Source: Triangularia verruculosa
Taxonomy: Eukaryota > Ascomycota > Sordariomycetes > Sordariales > Podosporaceae
DNA length: 64,000 bases
NCBI GenBank assembly: GCA_033296885.1
Contig: MU863883.1
Coordinates: 1-64,000 of the forward strand
Direction: 5' to 3'
This document shows positions 11,461-24,881 of the stretch, piece after piece (position 1 is the stretch's first letter; each line of letters starts with the position of its first letter). A model generated the notes under the pieces. It searched no databases. It had not been told where the DNA came from and saw nothing but the letters and a program-made list of their open reading frames with translations. Position numbers and translations under genes: made by a program.

Positions 11461-12502
11461 GTAGGACTGGTGTGTAAGAGATGGATAGAAAAAAGGAATC
11501 CAATATCAATTATGAGAATGATTTGAGATTGTTCGGTTTCTGAATGTTTGATGCTCGGACTTGATCTGGCAACTGGTCTGCTGCGCTGGTTGTAAGTCAA
11601 GGACCGGTGCCAACTGTCGGCCAGCTGCAGCCAGAGAACCCCTAATATGCCTTGGCAGCCAGATTCCAGACCGACCCAACTTCACCGCTGAGGCTCCAAC
11701 TTCCCGGAGCCTTGTGAAACCCGTGAATAACGTTCTTTGGAGTTGGGCACGCGATCGCATTTAGAGCAGTTGTCTGTGCCTCGCCACTACCTAGACTGTT
11801 TGGCAAGACCCGTACATGTTTTGTTTGACAGAATAGTGAATGTTTCGCGCTTCTGAATGGGCCAGACCCGAGACCATTTTTAGCAGAAGCGGGCCTCTCT
11901 TATTCCTTCCCCCACTCCAGAGCCGGGGGACATGATAGTGTGTAAAGTAGGGTGGATTATACTTTTTGACAACTATCGCTGGTGATTGATTTGAAAGCAA
12001 AGGCAACGAGGCAAACACGAGACCGATCTCGTTTTTTTCAGCTTCTGGAAAAGCAGCCCCTTCTCTCGTCCCAACACAGCTCACCTCCCGCCAATTCGGT
12101 GAAACAACCAAGGTACCCCTCCCCTCCTCCCGCCGCCCCAGCTTTTTGGAGCTCGCCCACACCCACTCTCTCGCAAAGAGGACCAACTGGGAAAGTCGCC
12201 TCTCCGACCGCCGACCGCCCAACTGCCCTTCAGCCCTATCCATCTCGCAATTCCCATATCCCCCTTTCCCACCTGGATAGCCCGCGAGTTCAACCCCAAG
12301 GGCCATTTGGCGCAACTTACCGAGCATCCCACCAACGGCTTTGGCGACTTTGCATACACCCCGCACCCTGCATTTTAGGGGAGCCTGACCGACCCCCTTC
12401 GCCAGGCCTTAGCCCCCCATATCCTCTTTACCGCCGATAGCAAAGTATCGATAATATCCTTCTCCCACTCTCACCTACAAAGTTTTTACGTCGTCGATCA
12501 AT
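11461..12502. other. Intergenic: calcineurin A promoter and 5' leader
   Basis: About 1 kb between two plus-strand genes. The right half is very C-rich (runs of CCCC in TC context near 12100-12470), which fits a long 5' leader of the phosphatase gene. I see no coding gene or RNA gene. Confidence 0.5.
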
Positions 12503-14463
12503 ATGGACACCGAGGACACCGGCGCCCAGGGCTTCGCGGACCCCCGCACCCAGCAGGTCGACAACGCCATTCGTGCCATACAGCAGAAGAAGCCGCTCCC
12601 TGAGATTGACTTCACCATTCATGTGATGGAGGATGGCACTCAGGTCAGCACCCAGGAAAGAGTTTGCAAAGGTAGGTAATTTGAGTTCAAGCCACTCTGC
12701 TTTCCCCCCTCCCCTTGGTGTATCTGTGAATTACAATGCTAACGTTCTGGGCACCCCCCTTTATGCAGATGTGCAAGCTCCCGCCATGTACAAGCCCAGC
12801 GACGAGCAATTCTTCGAAGACGAGACGCAACAAAAGCCCAACATTCAGTTCCTAAAGCAGCACTTTTACCGCGAGGGCCGCTTGACTGAGGAGCAGGCGC
12901 TATGGATTCTCAAGAAGGGCACCGAGATCTTGCGCGCCGAGCCCAACCTGCTCGAGATGGACGCGCCGATCACAGTCTGCGGTGACGTCCACGGCCAGTA
13001 CTACGATTTGATGAAGCTGTTCGAGGTGGGCGGCGACCCCGCCGAGACGAGATATCTGTTCTTGGGTGACTATGTCGACCGTGGCTACTTTAGTATCGAG
13101 TGCGTGTTGTACCTCTGGGCCCTCAAGATTCACTATCCCAAGTCTCTCTGGCTGCTGCGTGGCAACCACGAGTGTCGCCACTTGACGGATTACTTCACCT
13201 TCAAGCTGGAATGCAAGCACAAGTACTCCGAGGCCATCTACGAGGCATGCATGGAGTCGTTCTGTTCCCTGCCGCTGGCGGCTGTCATGAACAAGCAGTT
13301 CCTGTGCATCCACGGTGGTCTCAGTCCAGAGCTGCACACGCTGGATGACATCAGAAATGTGAGCCTCGCCCCTTAACCCTTTACATACTCAACATCTAAC
13401 CCCTCACGTTCAGATTGACCGCTTCCGCGAGCCCCCTACCCAAGGCCTAATGTGCGACATCCTCTGGGCCGACCCCCTTGAGGATTTCGGTCAAGAAAAA
13501 ACGACGGATTACTTCCTCCACAACCACGTCCGCGGCTGCTCTTACTTCTTTTCCTACCCGGCCGCCTGCCACTTCCTCGAGAAGAACAACCTCCTCTCCG
13601 TCATCCGCGCCCACGAGGCCCAAGATGCTGGATACCGAATGTACCGTAAGACACGCACAACCGGTTTCCCCTCCGTCATGACCATCTTCTCCGCCCCCAA
13701 CTACCTGGACGTCTACAACAACAAGGCCGCCGTACTCAAATACGAAAACAACGTCATGAACATCCGACAGTTCAACTGCACGCCCCACCCGTACTGGCTC
13801 CCCAACTTCATGGACGTCTTCACTTGGTCCCTCCCCTTCGTCGGAGAAAAGATCACCGACATGCTCATCGCCATCCTCTCGACCTGCTCAGAGGAAGAAC
13901 TCCGCGAGGAGTCGGCCTCCTCCCCCGGACCGGTATCGCCCCCCTTGGCCTCGGCCTCGAGCGTCGGCAGCCAAGATCCAGACTCGATCGAATTCAAGAG
14001 ACGGGCGATCAAGAACAAGATCTTGGCCATCGGCCGCCTCTCGCGCGTCTTCCAGGTCCTCCGCGAGGAGTCGGAACGCGTCACCGAGCTCAAGACTGTT
14101 TCCGGCGGACGCTTGCCCGCCGGCACACTCATGCTTGGTGCGGAGGGCATCAAGAACGCAATCAGCTCGTTCGAGGACGCGAGAAAGGTCGACATCCAGA
14201 ACGAGAGGCTGCCACCCAGCCACGACGAGGTGCAGAAGCAAAAGGACGAGGAGCACGCGCAGGCGCTGGAGCGGGCGGCGAGAGAGGCGGAGCAGGATAA
14301 GAAGCTGCAGACTTTGAGTAGGAGGTTGAGCACGTGAGTTTTTTTCTCTTTCCCCTTTTACAACCGGCGTCACAAATATCCTTTTTGTTGGCTTGGTGAT
14401 TATTATTTTGGTTTATATGCGGAGAAACTAATACGAACGGTACTAATGTTCAGGGGGGAGTAG
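12503..14463 (+). CDS. cna-1: Calcineurin A, Ser/Thr phosphatase 2B catalytic subunit
   Basis: Ca2+/calmodulin-activated protein phosphatase that dephosphorylates Crz1-type factors in stress, growth and ion responses. Four exons give 562 residues: 12503-12671, 12769-13358, 13414-14333 and 14454-14463; the last codes only TGE and the stop. Phosphoesterase motifs are complete: GDVHGQYYD, GDYVDRGYFSIE, RGNHECRHLTDYFTF and IFSAPNYLDVYNNKAA. The calcineurin B-binding helix follows (PNFMDVFTWSLPFVGEKI). The calmodulin-binding region is around KNKILAIGRLSRVFQVLREE, and the autoinhibitory region with ERLPPSHDE lies further on. Length and domain order match filamentous-fungal calcineurin A. Confidence 0.96.
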
Positions 14464-15323
14464 TGATCGCAAGCGATAATCGGATTTCGGATTTGTTTTT
14501 GTTTGGTCTCCCGTTGTGTTTTGGCTTTATGAAGAGAGAGAGAAAGAGAGGGATCAGGAAATGGGCAAGGTTTGAAATCTGGATTGGTTTTGTGTGTGTT
14601 GTGGCAAGGGCTGGATCCGTGTAGTTGTGGTGACAGTGTCAGTGCGTGTGTGTGTGTGTTGAATAAATGTACAATCTGTCAAAAGAGACGGACGACAGAG
14701 AAGAAGAAAACAGGACAGGGAGACCCTACTACCTACCTACATATTTTCTACTCAAATTCCCTCCTCAACTGAAACCTCCTACTACACACACGTACGTGTT
14801 TACCATATTAAAAATGTCACGATATATCCGGTAATCTGGATGGTCAAAGTCAATATTACGTGGATATCACCGAGTTGTAAAGAATAACGATCCATACAAT
14901 TCCTATCATGCCTATGCCCTAGTCAATCCCATGCCAGTTCATCCTTCCCCCTCTTCCTGGTGTTTACCCACCCCCAGCAACAACATCAACCAATTCTCTC
15001 CCAGCTAAGACCTATCCTTCCTCTCTCTGTGCAAGCTTGTATGGAAAAAAAGAAGCCACTCCCAACAAACCACACACTGCCTTTGATGAGATATTCCCAG
15101 AAAAAATGAATGCCCAGTTTTTCTTTCCATCATAGGCCCCAGAAAAGAAAAAGAAAAAGAAAAAAAAAACCCACGAAACCACCAAAGAACAATGAACGAG
15201 AGCGCCTCGATAAACAACGACAGGGGATGTACATATGCAACGCGCTGCCGCTTGTGGCTCTAGCAACAACAACGATCATCTACATGAATCATAACCGCCT
15301 TGTCTAACTTTAAACTCAAAAAC
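14464..15323. other. Intergenic between convergent genes
   Basis: About 860 bp between the 3' ends of calcineurin A and the USP7-like gene. It contains purine-rich and short GT-repeat stretches (near 14640-14660) and A-rich tracts near 15130-15170, probably 3' UTRs. No gene is visible. Confidence 0.5.
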
Positions 15324-18300
15324 TCAACCCTTGAGGAACAAGTCCCCGGTGCCGTTGCGCGCTGTTCGCGCCCGGTCGGGGTGGTCTAGACCTAATTGGT
15401 CATCCGAGTTCGCCGCCACCTCCCAAAGCACGTCATCTGTACAATATTACGTTAGTATCTCATTCCGGTAGCCGGTGATGTTGGGGTGACATTTACCATC
15501 ATTCAAATATTGAGGTCGTGAAAATTGCGCTCGTCTAATCACGCCAAACTTGATCTTCTCGAAGCTCTTCCCCTTGATGCCAGTCCGCTGTTCCAATCGC
15601 TTCTTGGTGTCCGAGAACTTCTCGCCTTCCTTGAGCAAGAACCGGAAGGGGATACCATGCGCTCTGCTGGGCTCGCCGTGGAAGTGATAGCAAGAGATGA
15701 ACTGCCCTTGCTCCTTGACCTCGGCGTCCTCAGCCGGCATGCGCTCAGCAACTACCGAGGTGTACTCGTTGATGCTTATCACCGGATACTCCCTGGCCAG
15801 ATCTCTGAAGAACTTGTGATTGTTGCTGGTTTCGTAGACGCGGATCTTGCCCGCCTCTTCCTCGCTGGGAATCTTTGCCTTCTTCACCAGAGCCTCAATA
15901 AGATCTTGCACTTGCCCATTCTTGGCCACCAAGACGTCGTACTGCTCCTCCTTGGTAATGCCCTCACTCAGCCAGGTGATCTTGATGCTCTTCTTGGTAT
16001 CCAACTCGGCCAGGCTCATGTCGAGGACCTCGAAATATAGGGCATCGTTGCGCTGATTCATATTGAGCTGCCCATAGCCGGCGGGGATGAGAATATTCGA
16101 CAATGTCTGGGTTCCACGCTTGACCGCAGTCCTAGGGTTGTTGGAACTAGCGTTGACCGTGTAAAAGCGCAGATGCGTTGGTTCAACATTCAGCTGCTCG
16201 CCAACCTTCTCACATAGCCTGTCATAATTCATTCTCGTGTTGAGAACAAGATCGAAAGGCTGGTACTGCTCCGGATCACATTTTTGTGGGTGTGCGTGGA
16301 AGCTGACAGTCCTCTTGTTATGGAGGAAATCGTAATAATCCCGGGCATCCTCGTAGCGATCAAGCGCTCTAAGTCTGTTCAAGAAGTGAGCTACTGCATC
16401 ATAAAAAAAATCAAAAAAAATCCCTGAAGGCGGATCACAACTCACGTTTCTTCTGAAGCTTGCCTCTCGCCACCGAGACCTAATCTCGATTTCTTCTCCT
16501 GGATTCTCTGGAAGCAAATGATATCACCGTCCTGAAGCTCGGCAGCTTTCAGTGTCAGCTTGACCTTGAGACCCTCGATCATGTTAGGCTTGATTTCCTC
16601 CCAGAGTAAGATCTTTTCGTCGCTGGGCAGCTTCTCGCCCCAGTTCATCTTCTTCAAGATGATGGGAATAAGTTCCTCGACCTTCTTTTCCTTGCTGATG
16701 TAGATGTGGCCTACACCATGCAAGCACTGCGACTCCACATCGAACCATTTCAAGAAGAGAAGGATCAAGTCGTTCTTGACAACCACTCCGTTGAGCGTCC
16801 CACCGTAGGTCGGCCAGACGGGATTGCCATCCGCATCGACCTCTTCAGCAACTTCGACCCACACACGGAGCGCCTGATCCCTGTGTGCCGTGGCTCTGCT
16901 GTACGTCTCTTCAACGGTAGGGCGGAGGTCCATCACGGGTTGGTCTGGTCTGATTGTCTTGTTCTGCCGGTTGACCATAATCCATAACCTCACACGTCTT
17001 GGATCCTCACCAATGTCGGCTGATATCTCGTTGACCAGATCCTGCATTGTTGCTAAGCGGAGCATCTTGTACTGTCTGTATGAGCCAGGCTCCGTATCCA
17101 CTGGTGCGTCAAATGTGGTCAAGTCAACACCGCCGTGTGCGTTGAATGTTGCTTCTGTGACGGCCTTGACACCGAGGTAAAGATGCTGCTCTTCTCTCTC
17201 CTTGCGCTTGGCCTCGCGGGCAGCATGCTCCTGCTCAAACCTCTTCTGAAGGTGCTCTGGGGCATCTGCCGGTGTGACAGGGCAGAGGACCTTGTCCAGC
17301 CTCGACTTCCGGATGTAAACCAACATGTAGGCACTGTTTGGCCGCATAATGGGTTGCTTTTTGTTATTGAGCTGAGGACGACCGCCCGCAGTTTTGTAGA
17401 ACCCGCCAAAGTTGTCCTCCAGAACTTCTCGCTTTGTGGCTTTGGTGACTTTATCGTCGTCGTATTTGTACCACCAGCCATCCTTTTCAGGTTTTAGGAA
17501 GGCATAGTAGTGGCCCGCATTTAGATCGCCACTGTGCACCAACACACCGTGAAGCTCGTACTCCCATGGCTCGGATCTGTCAGCATCCTTTGACAGATAC
17601 GAGGAAGCATCAAACTCCTCGGGGAACTCGTAGCGATCATTGATCTTCATCATGGTGTCAAGATTGATGTCGTACTCGAATCGCTTCAGTTGCAAATGGA
17701 GAACATCTGGGAAGCTGTTGAAGATGACACCCTTGTTGGCGTCCTGAAGCTTGTAGGTGTCCCCAGCAAAGTACTGGTTTTCTCCGTCAAGCTTCTCCAC
17801 CTGGATGTAATCCTGAAAGCTGTCCAACAGATTCTCGTTACCGCTTACATTCAGCTGGACGTCCCAGAAGTCCTCAACGCGACTTGACTCGTAGGGGACG
17901 TTGATGCACGAGATGTACGTCTTGATCTTGCCGCTGAACATTTTCGGGAGTTCCTTCTCCAGCTCGGTGCCCTTCATCTTCTCCTCCATGCGCTCCATGA
18001 GCTTTCGAGAGAGTTCCTGCACATCCTGCTGCTCAAAAATATGCCTCGTCTCCCAGCCAAACGACTTCGTGAGTTCGTTGGTACTAACAGCCGTGGTTGA
18101 AGTCTGGAGTTGGTAGAAAAGCCTCTGCAATGTGTAAGCGCTGTTGTTCATATTTTCTTCCTGCTCTGTGGGGATGCTGTAAATGGCCTTTCGGAAAGCA
18201 TTCGTGAAGTATAATGATTGGAGGAGTGAGTTGAGGTAGCACGTGGCGCCCTGGTTCTTCAGGCCAACGTAGCCGGTCTCTTTCTTGGAATCGTAGTTGT

Positions 18301-19143
18301 TGAAGTTGTGCCATAAAACGCCGGTCTCATCCTCCACAATCCTGACGTAGGCTGTGATATTGGCGCGGTCGCCCTCCACTAGAGGCCGGTCTGCACTCTC
18401 CCAGACAACATTGAACATCTTGCGGGACTCGAGAAATCGTGTGAAGCCCCAGTCACTTTCTTCCTTGGTGAATCGATGATGTGCCGAGTGGTGGAAAAAT
18501 AACGATGGATCGTTGGGGTTCCAAAGCACAAGGGCAAATTGCACACAGCAACTCCAGTTGTCTGGAACGCTGTTCGTATCAAAGCCGTGCTCCAGGTAAA
18601 TGGAGCACTGGTCCATCACATTATTGCCATGTGGGAAAAGCAGGATCCGCCTATCAAGTCGAGTCAGAATATCGTCACCGACAAACATGGCCGTATTTGC
18701 TTACCAGGGATAACCTCCTGCTTGGAATATGGGGCCTCGCTCCTTCTTATTCATCGAGCGCCATCCTTCCACTTCCCAGACGAAATGAACATCTTCCAAA
18801 ATTCGAGGCTCTTCGACCAACGGCGGAAGAACCTGATCTCTCATTGCGTCATCTGCTATAGGGTTAGCACGGGTGTTTGCGATATGGGGCTCAAATCTTG
18901 AGTTTGGTGTTCCGACGTACGGTCTGTTGCGAGCACGGCATCAGTATCCATGCTGTCGGGGTTGATGACTGCGACATCCTCGGACTCGGCGCCATTCGGC
19001 TCGACAATATGCTCTTCGGGATGGTCTAACATCATGACGTTTGGCGACACAGCGTCGCCGTTTTGGTGGTTGTCCGCCTGGACGGTCAGGTTAGCAAAGC
19101 CAGGAATTAGCGAGGCCGGCGGAAAAGGATCAATCCCCGGCAT
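15324..19143 (-). CDS. ubp15: Ubiquitin carboxyl-terminal hydrolase, USP7/Ubp15 type
   Basis: Deubiquitinase that removes ubiquitin from protein substrates. Five exons give 1188 residues: 19143-18921, 18852-18705, 18650-16446, 16374-15497 and 15436-15324; introns are 68, 54, 71 and 60 nt. A MATH/TRAF domain (HFVWEVEGW, GPIFQAGGYPW, LLFPHGNNV) precedes the USP domain. The catalytic Cys is in GLKNQGATCYLN near residue 261, and the catalytic His is in SGDLNAGHYYAFLKP near 504. The long C-terminal part holds the ubiquitin-like domains of USP7 (DLILLFLKWFDVESQCLHGVGH, YQPFDLVLNTRMNYD) and ends LNDDDVLWEV...GDLFLKG. All parts of a full USP7 orthologue are present. Confidence 0.95.
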
Positions 19144-20853
19144 GGCGGCGAAGCTGGGAAACAGTCGCAAAGTGGTCTGGTTAAGAAGGCGAGGGTAGAA
19201 GAGCGTGATATGTGGAACTGCACAGCGATGATGGATGGAGGGGAAGGTTGGCAAGAATGAAGGGGCGGAGAGGTGTAGAATCAAAGGAAGTTAAGGCAGT
19301 CAAGCTGCCCAGGCACTTGCTGAATCTGTGCAGATTCTTGCTTCTTAGACAAGGAAAAAGCGTACCATATTCTAGGAGCAAAAGCTACTCTGGCAGTTGC
19401 CTCTCAGCAACGTAATGCTCCCCAAGGAAAGCACGGCTTGAGCAGGTGACGACGAGGTCGATGGCGTCTGTCAAGCTTCCTTGTGAGCCAGTGGAGAGGG
19501 GTCCACGGCTTGATGGGCAGTGGTTGACGGCTGTTCGCTGCTGTCGGGCGATCCGGCACCAGCAACTGCAAGCAGCTGTTGCGGGGCCAAAGATATATGC
19601 TTAGATTCGGGCTGCCGAAACACGTCCGTCCTGGAAATCGAGAGTTGGTTTGGGCTGGCGGCACCAAGGGGGAAGATGTCCGCACTCGTCGTGGTCTGCA
19701 AATATGTCCAGGTGGAATGGAATCTGGGGAAGGCAAAAAGAAACCCACCCTCACCTTCCGCTGCCAAATGGTCGAGTGGGCGCAGCACGCTTTGATTTGG
19801 CAGGCTTGCTTGGCCTGATAGGGCATTACTGGTGTTCACTGCATCTCCCAGGCATATTAACAAGTAGCTCCTTAACAGCCCTTCCCCAAGTTCACATCCC
19901 CGTCCTGGACTTTGGTGCCCCACGTCATGGCGGGGCTTGAGATGGCAGGCTAGTGGGAGAACACAGCAGCTTACAAAAACTGGTGTCAATCGATGCAGTA
20001 CGTGCTGTCGTTTCTCGACAACACGCGCTCTTTGGGCACTCATCAAATCTCATTTGAGACGAACCCTAGATATGAACAAGATAGGAGGGATTAACGTCTC
20101 TTCTTCAAATCAGTCCCTACTATGGCAGACTTCATTACTGACTGCCAGAGCACTCCCCCAATCGATATTCTATTCATCTATCAAAGACGAATGAATCATG
20201 CTGGCCTAGTTTCACGTATCTATACGTTGTGAAGCCCATTTGGGAGATATATGCTTGAGCAAGAACCGAGGCGGTTTTCAAGCCTCTCAGTTATTAGCAG
20301 CCTAACCCCCTGGCTCAGACTCGGCCAACGGCAACAGCACCCGTTCAACCACTGAAAAGACTTTGTATCTCTCTATGCAGCTAAAATCCTGCACGATCTG
20401 AGATGGCGGGGGACAGCTGCCCAGAAGCTGCCATCAACCAAATTGAACAACAAGAAAACCCAACTGCTTCCGTGTATGCAATACGCAACAGCAGAAGGTC
20501 AATAAAGACGACTTTGGGTGATGACTTACAGACTAGGCGCACGGATCATGGTAAATGTGGGGTAATTGCCGGTTCAGGGAGCACCTCGGGGGTGGGAGAC
20601 CTGATCTGATTCCCATGCCGCATTGCAACCTACCTGTGGGTAGACATCATTGTCTTTTAGAGCTCCTGCACCATGGCTGGAGCAACGAATGTGCGTGCTC
20701 TTTCCAATAACGCCCGTTTCCCTTGAGACCTCATGTTATAGCACCTCTTCCAGGTTCCGCGGCCCATGTAAGACGATCTCGAACTTGACGGCTTTGCGAA
20801 TCAATTCCGATCTCGGCCGGCCCTCTTCCTCACAAGCGCATGGCACCGACGGT
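19144..20853. other. Intergenic, divergent promoters of USP7-like and kinase genes
   Basis: About 1.7 kb, one of the longest empty stretches. Open frames exist on both strands (the longest is 191 codons on minus, 20046-19471), but none shows a family signature, splice logic or conserved-looking composition. I treat it as regulatory and untranslated. Confidence 0.45.
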
Positions 20854-22363
20854 ATGCCGCGCCTCATGCTTCAACATGTCACGGCCGCCGTCCGGTTGAG
20901 GAGAGCGGGGGGGCTGAGAACCTGGGGCGCCTCGGCGGCACGCGCTCAGCTGCCTAATCGGCGACAAAGTCATACCAGTAGCCAGAGTCATATTCATAGC
21001 CCCCAATGGCGCCCAGTATCAGTCTTGGATGAGTATGTTGCGCTCTCTGTACACATATAGCCATGCTCAGTGACTTACCTCACTTCTCTTCAGATGGGTT
21101 GCAAAAGAAGCCAGGCCTATCAGTCTGCGCCAGTTGATGGTGTTTGGTCGGTCTTTGACAGAGTCCAGACTCATCAGCTCTGCCAACTATGTCCGGACAG
21201 AGCTCCCGACAAGGATTGCCCACCGTATTCGAGACATGCAGAAGCTTCCCTACGTAGTAGTCACCAACAAGCACTTTAACGAGGTGTACGACTTGTACTA
21301 CACGGCCTTTGACACCTTCCGAAAGGTGAGGGAGATCAAGAACCTCGACGACAATGACCGTCTCTGCGCCACGATCCGAACGATGCTCAACGCCCATCTG
21401 ACCGTCATCCCCAAGCTGGCCATGGGAATCCTCGAATGCAACGGCCTCAAGGATGCCGCCGAGCTCGACAAGTTCATGAACACCATCCTCCGCTCCCGCA
21501 TCTCCCGCCGAGTAATAGCAGAGCAGCACCTAGCCCTAACCGAAACCTTCCACGCCCCCTGGTTCTCACCAGGCGCCAAACTCTCCGAATCCGACTTCAT
21601 CGGCGAAGTCTTCCTCAAATGCGTAGCCAAGGACGTCGTCTCCCGCTGCGGCGACGCCGTTCTCTCCATCGCCCGCCACGCCTACGGCCCTGACATCACC
21701 CTCCCAGAAATCAAAATCGACGGCCACCTCGAGGCAAACTTCCCTTACATCCTCTCCCACCTAGAGTACATCATCGGCGAGCTCCTCCGCAACTCCGTCC
21801 AGGCAGTAGTAGAAAAACACACCAAGTCCAAAAACAAACCCTCCAAACCTCCCCCGATCGAGGTCACCATCTGCGAATCAAACCAGCACGTCATCATCCG
21901 CATCTCCGACCAAGGGGGCGGGATCCCAAGAGAGAGCATGCCCTACCTCTGGTCCTTCTCCAAGGGCCCAGCCTCGAAAGAAATCCTCGCCAACCTAGGC
22001 CAAGTCCCCAAGATGGCGGCAACGATGCAGGAGCTGCAGATCGACGATGTGGACGCCCCCGCCAAGAAGCTGGATGCTGCCCACCAAAAGTACGGCCATC
22101 AGTCCGCCCAGTCCATGTCAGCGGAAGAAAAGGAACGGGATGACAGGGCCAAGTACAGTTCCCTCGCCTCTCTATCTTCTCGACCACCAAATCTAAGACT
22201 GGGGATGGGATTGCCGCTAAGCAGAGTCTACGCTGAATATTGGGCCGGCACTCTGGCGCTGCACAGTCTGGAGGGATACGGCGTTGATGCGTTCCTGCAG
22301 ATCTCAAAGCTGGGCAACAAGAACGAGCAACTGACTACGAGGGCGACCATGGACGCTGTTTAG
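20854..22363 (+). CDS. Mitochondrial protein kinase, PDK/BCKDK family
   Basis: Histidine-kinase-like (GHKL) protein kinase that phosphorylates and inactivates the E1 of a mitochondrial 2-oxoacid dehydrogenase (pyruvate or branched-chain). Two exons: 20854-21032 and 21094-22363, giving 482 residues. The chosen ATG begins an Arg-rich presequence (MPRLMLQHVTAAVRLRRAGG). Family blocks are PISLRQLMVFGR, LAMGILECNG, SRISRRVIAEQHLAL, the N-box ELLRNSVQAVVE, the G1 box ISDQGGGIPRE, WSFSKG, and the G2 box LRLGMGLPLSRVYAEYWAGTL. An insert of about 65 residues lies between WSFSKG and the G2 box, as in fungal Pkp1-like or BCKDK-like members. I cannot decide which complex it regulates. Confidence 0.9.
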
Positions 22364-23053
22364 CAGGCTGTCCAGTGGGGCGTCCTGAAGTTGTAATAAG
22401 TACTAGTCAATTAGTCAGGAGTCCTAACGAAACAAACAACAATACATAATAGAATCTTTGCTTCTTTGGTTATGATAACATAGTTCCTTGGTAGCTTTCA
22501 GACACATCCTCGGTGATCTCTCATACAGTGTGTAACAGCCTTTCTCATTATTTGGTATCATGAAAGGGGGGGGGAAGGGGTGTGAGTAGACGACGACTAA
22601 AAGACGACTAAATTACATCGTGACTAAGTCTCAAAAAAGTCAAAAAAGTAGAAAAAAGGCGGGGGGGGGGTGCTCTTTTTGCGAGAGAAACATAAAAGCT
22701 CGAAAAAAAGAGGTAGGCGAAAAGAGATATTGGGTATATCTTTTTCCTTTCCCCCAAGTGTAATCTTTCTTTCTCCGAACACCTTGCGCATCCTTTTCGA
22801 ATAAATTTGGCGGAGCAAAAAAGAAACAACAACAACGATAAAAAAGTGAAACCCCGGAGATTATGGTCAACCCAACCAAATCCGCTCAATCACTGCCGCA
22901 TCACCCCATAGCAAATTCGTGAGCATATCCATGAAGGCCGAAATGGTCGCTGTTTGGACAAAACGGGCCAAAATGTTCTGGAGGTTGTTCAAAGCAGGGT
23001 AGTCCCTGGGAGTGGCCACATGCTCATCCCTAAGCTCCAGTAGAAACTCGCCT
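22364..23053. other. Intergenic between convergent genes
   Basis: About 690 bp between the stops of the kinase and septin genes. It has homopolymer runs (G runs near 22567 and 22663, A-rich tracts near 22630 and 22690) and no gene. Confidence 0.5.
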
Positions 23054-24389
23054 TTAGCGGCGCCCGTGGCTGCGGACGGTACTGCCTTGCAGCTGCTCCA
23101 AATCGCCCTCTAGCTGCTTGATCTGGGCGTGGGTTTGCTCGAGGTCCTTGTTGAGGCGATCGCGTTCGGCAATGAGCTTCTGTTCCCATTGCCTGAAGCG
23201 CTGCTCCTCGATCTTGACCTGCTCGGTGAAGCGCTTGCGGAGCGCCTCCTCCTCCTCCTTGAACTTGGGGTTGTCCAACTTCCGGGGACGGGCCTCGCCA
23301 AATTTGCGCGTCTCCATCTGCTGAGCACGGTACGCCTCGTAGTGCAACTCCTCGGTCGTGTGAATGAGATCCAGCATGTGGGTGCGGATCAGGATCGAAC
23401 GGAGCTTCTTGAAGTCGCAGTGGTCCTCATTCTCCACCTCGGCAACGCCCCACGAGTATTGCCGGCCCTTGACAATACGCCCGTCATTAGTCTTGACGTC
23501 CTTCTCAGAGCCGATAACAGCGAAAGGCATAGCCGCCATAAGGGTACGCGCGTGCTGAGCAGCCGGTTCGTCATCCTCCTCAATGGGGGGCTGGTAGATC
23601 TTGATGTTTTGGGCCTCGATAACAGCACGGATCTGAAAGCGGTTCAGTCAGCATGGAGTTCCGTCAAACATCGGCAAATTGGTGTCTCACTCTTGACTTG
23701 AACTTGGCCAAGTCGGCCGGGCTGAGGGTGTCGGCCTTGGCAATAACCGGGATAAGGTTGACACGAGAGCAAAGGCGCTTCATGACCTCGATATCAAGAG
23801 GCTTAAGAGTGTGGCCGGTAGGGCGAATGAAATACAAGCAGGCGTGTACACGAAGATCGATCTTGTCCTGGCGGCGGGGTTGCTGCTCCTGAAGCATGTA
23901 GGACTCGTGCTGGTCGTCAAGGAACTCGATAATGGGCATCCACGAATCTCTGTTGTTGACATAGTCGCCGAAGCCAGGGGTGTCAATAACGGTGAGGCGG
24001 ACTAGAATCTAGGTCAGCCATTATCCTGGCATTGTCGAAGTTGTTTGCTACCATACCCTTGAAGAACTTCTCCTCCAGCTCGGCTTTGGTGATCTCGATC
24101 TCGACTGTCTTGTCGACTTGCTTCTGGTGGCGGCGCTTGTGGTCGGCATAGTTCTTGATGGTGGTAGAGAAGAGCGTGTTAATGAATGTTGTCTTTCCCA
24201 ACCCGGACTCGCCCGCAACCTAATTCAAAAAAAAATCCAGTAAGCAAATATCCCCAAGTATTCCCGTATAATAATCATGCTCACCATGATGGTGAAAGCA
24301 GCGCCCCTCTTCGCAACAATCTTGTGTCGCTGGTTGGGCAGGTTGGCAATGCCAATTGGCGAGGCGCTCTCCGCGTTAGCTGGGGCCAT
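23054..24389 (-). CDS. cdc3: Septin, CDC3/AspB type
   Basis: GTP-binding septin that assembles into filaments at septation sites and the cell cortex. Four exons give 385 residues: 24389-24285, 24219-24057, 24001-23691 and 23632-23054, with introns of 65, 55 and 58 nt. G1 is AGESGLGKTTFIN, G3 is VIDTPGFGDY and G4 is IAKADTLSP. The septin unique element has MLDLIHTTEELHYEAYR. A C-terminal coiled coil (EEALRKRFTEQVKIEEQRFRQ onwards) ends RSHGRR. The N-terminus SPIGIANLPNQRHKIVAKRG is characteristic of the filamentous-fungal CDC3/AspB group. It is divergent from PWP2. Confidence 0.95.
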
Positions 24390-24881
24390 CGTGTCGACGC
24401 GACAGTTCGATCAGGACGAAGCGTATGGTTGTAGGGTTCGGGGGGTCGGTTGCTACTCGGGCAACGTGTAGAATTACAAGAGGGTATCGCAGGAAGAAGA
24501 GATGCGTCTGTGGCAGTTGTCTACGGGCGGTGGGAGAGAATGGGGAGCTCTGTGCTTCAGGGGAATTTGGCTGTCAAATTTCCAGACCAATGCAGCAGGT
24601 GGTGCACGGATCAGCACGAGAACCCACGACTGAGCGACGGGAACCAAATTGAGTGGGTCCCCGTCACCCCTTTCCACTTTCCCCAGCTGCAAAGCGCCAA
24701 TGGCTGCCAAGGGACCCTCGCCGAGCTAAACGCATTCAAGACGTCGGATGTTAGGAGAAAGAATTCGCCGACCCCGCCAAAAAGTTCAAGCTTGGCGATA
24801 GCAGCTATCAAGGTTATTTTTTTATCAGTTATCAGAGTCTTCGTCTTTGCGCCAGCGAAACCAGCACCAGCACCAGCGACG
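24390..24881. promoter_or_regulatory. Bidirectional promoter region, CDC3 / PWP2
   Basis: 492 bp separate the divergent start codons of the septin and PWP2 genes. The PWP2 frame stays open upstream to about 24450, but that extension is unlike any PWP2 N-terminus and is better read as leader. Confidence 0.6.

Noticed and set aside
19404..20046. Minus-strand ORFs in the 19.1-20.9 kb gap as a new gene
   Set aside because: No splice pattern, family signature or conserved-looking composition; the overlapping frames look random.
23129..23701. 190-codon plus-strand ORF opposite septin CDC3
   Set aside because: Crosses a septin intron and is antisense to a well supported exon.
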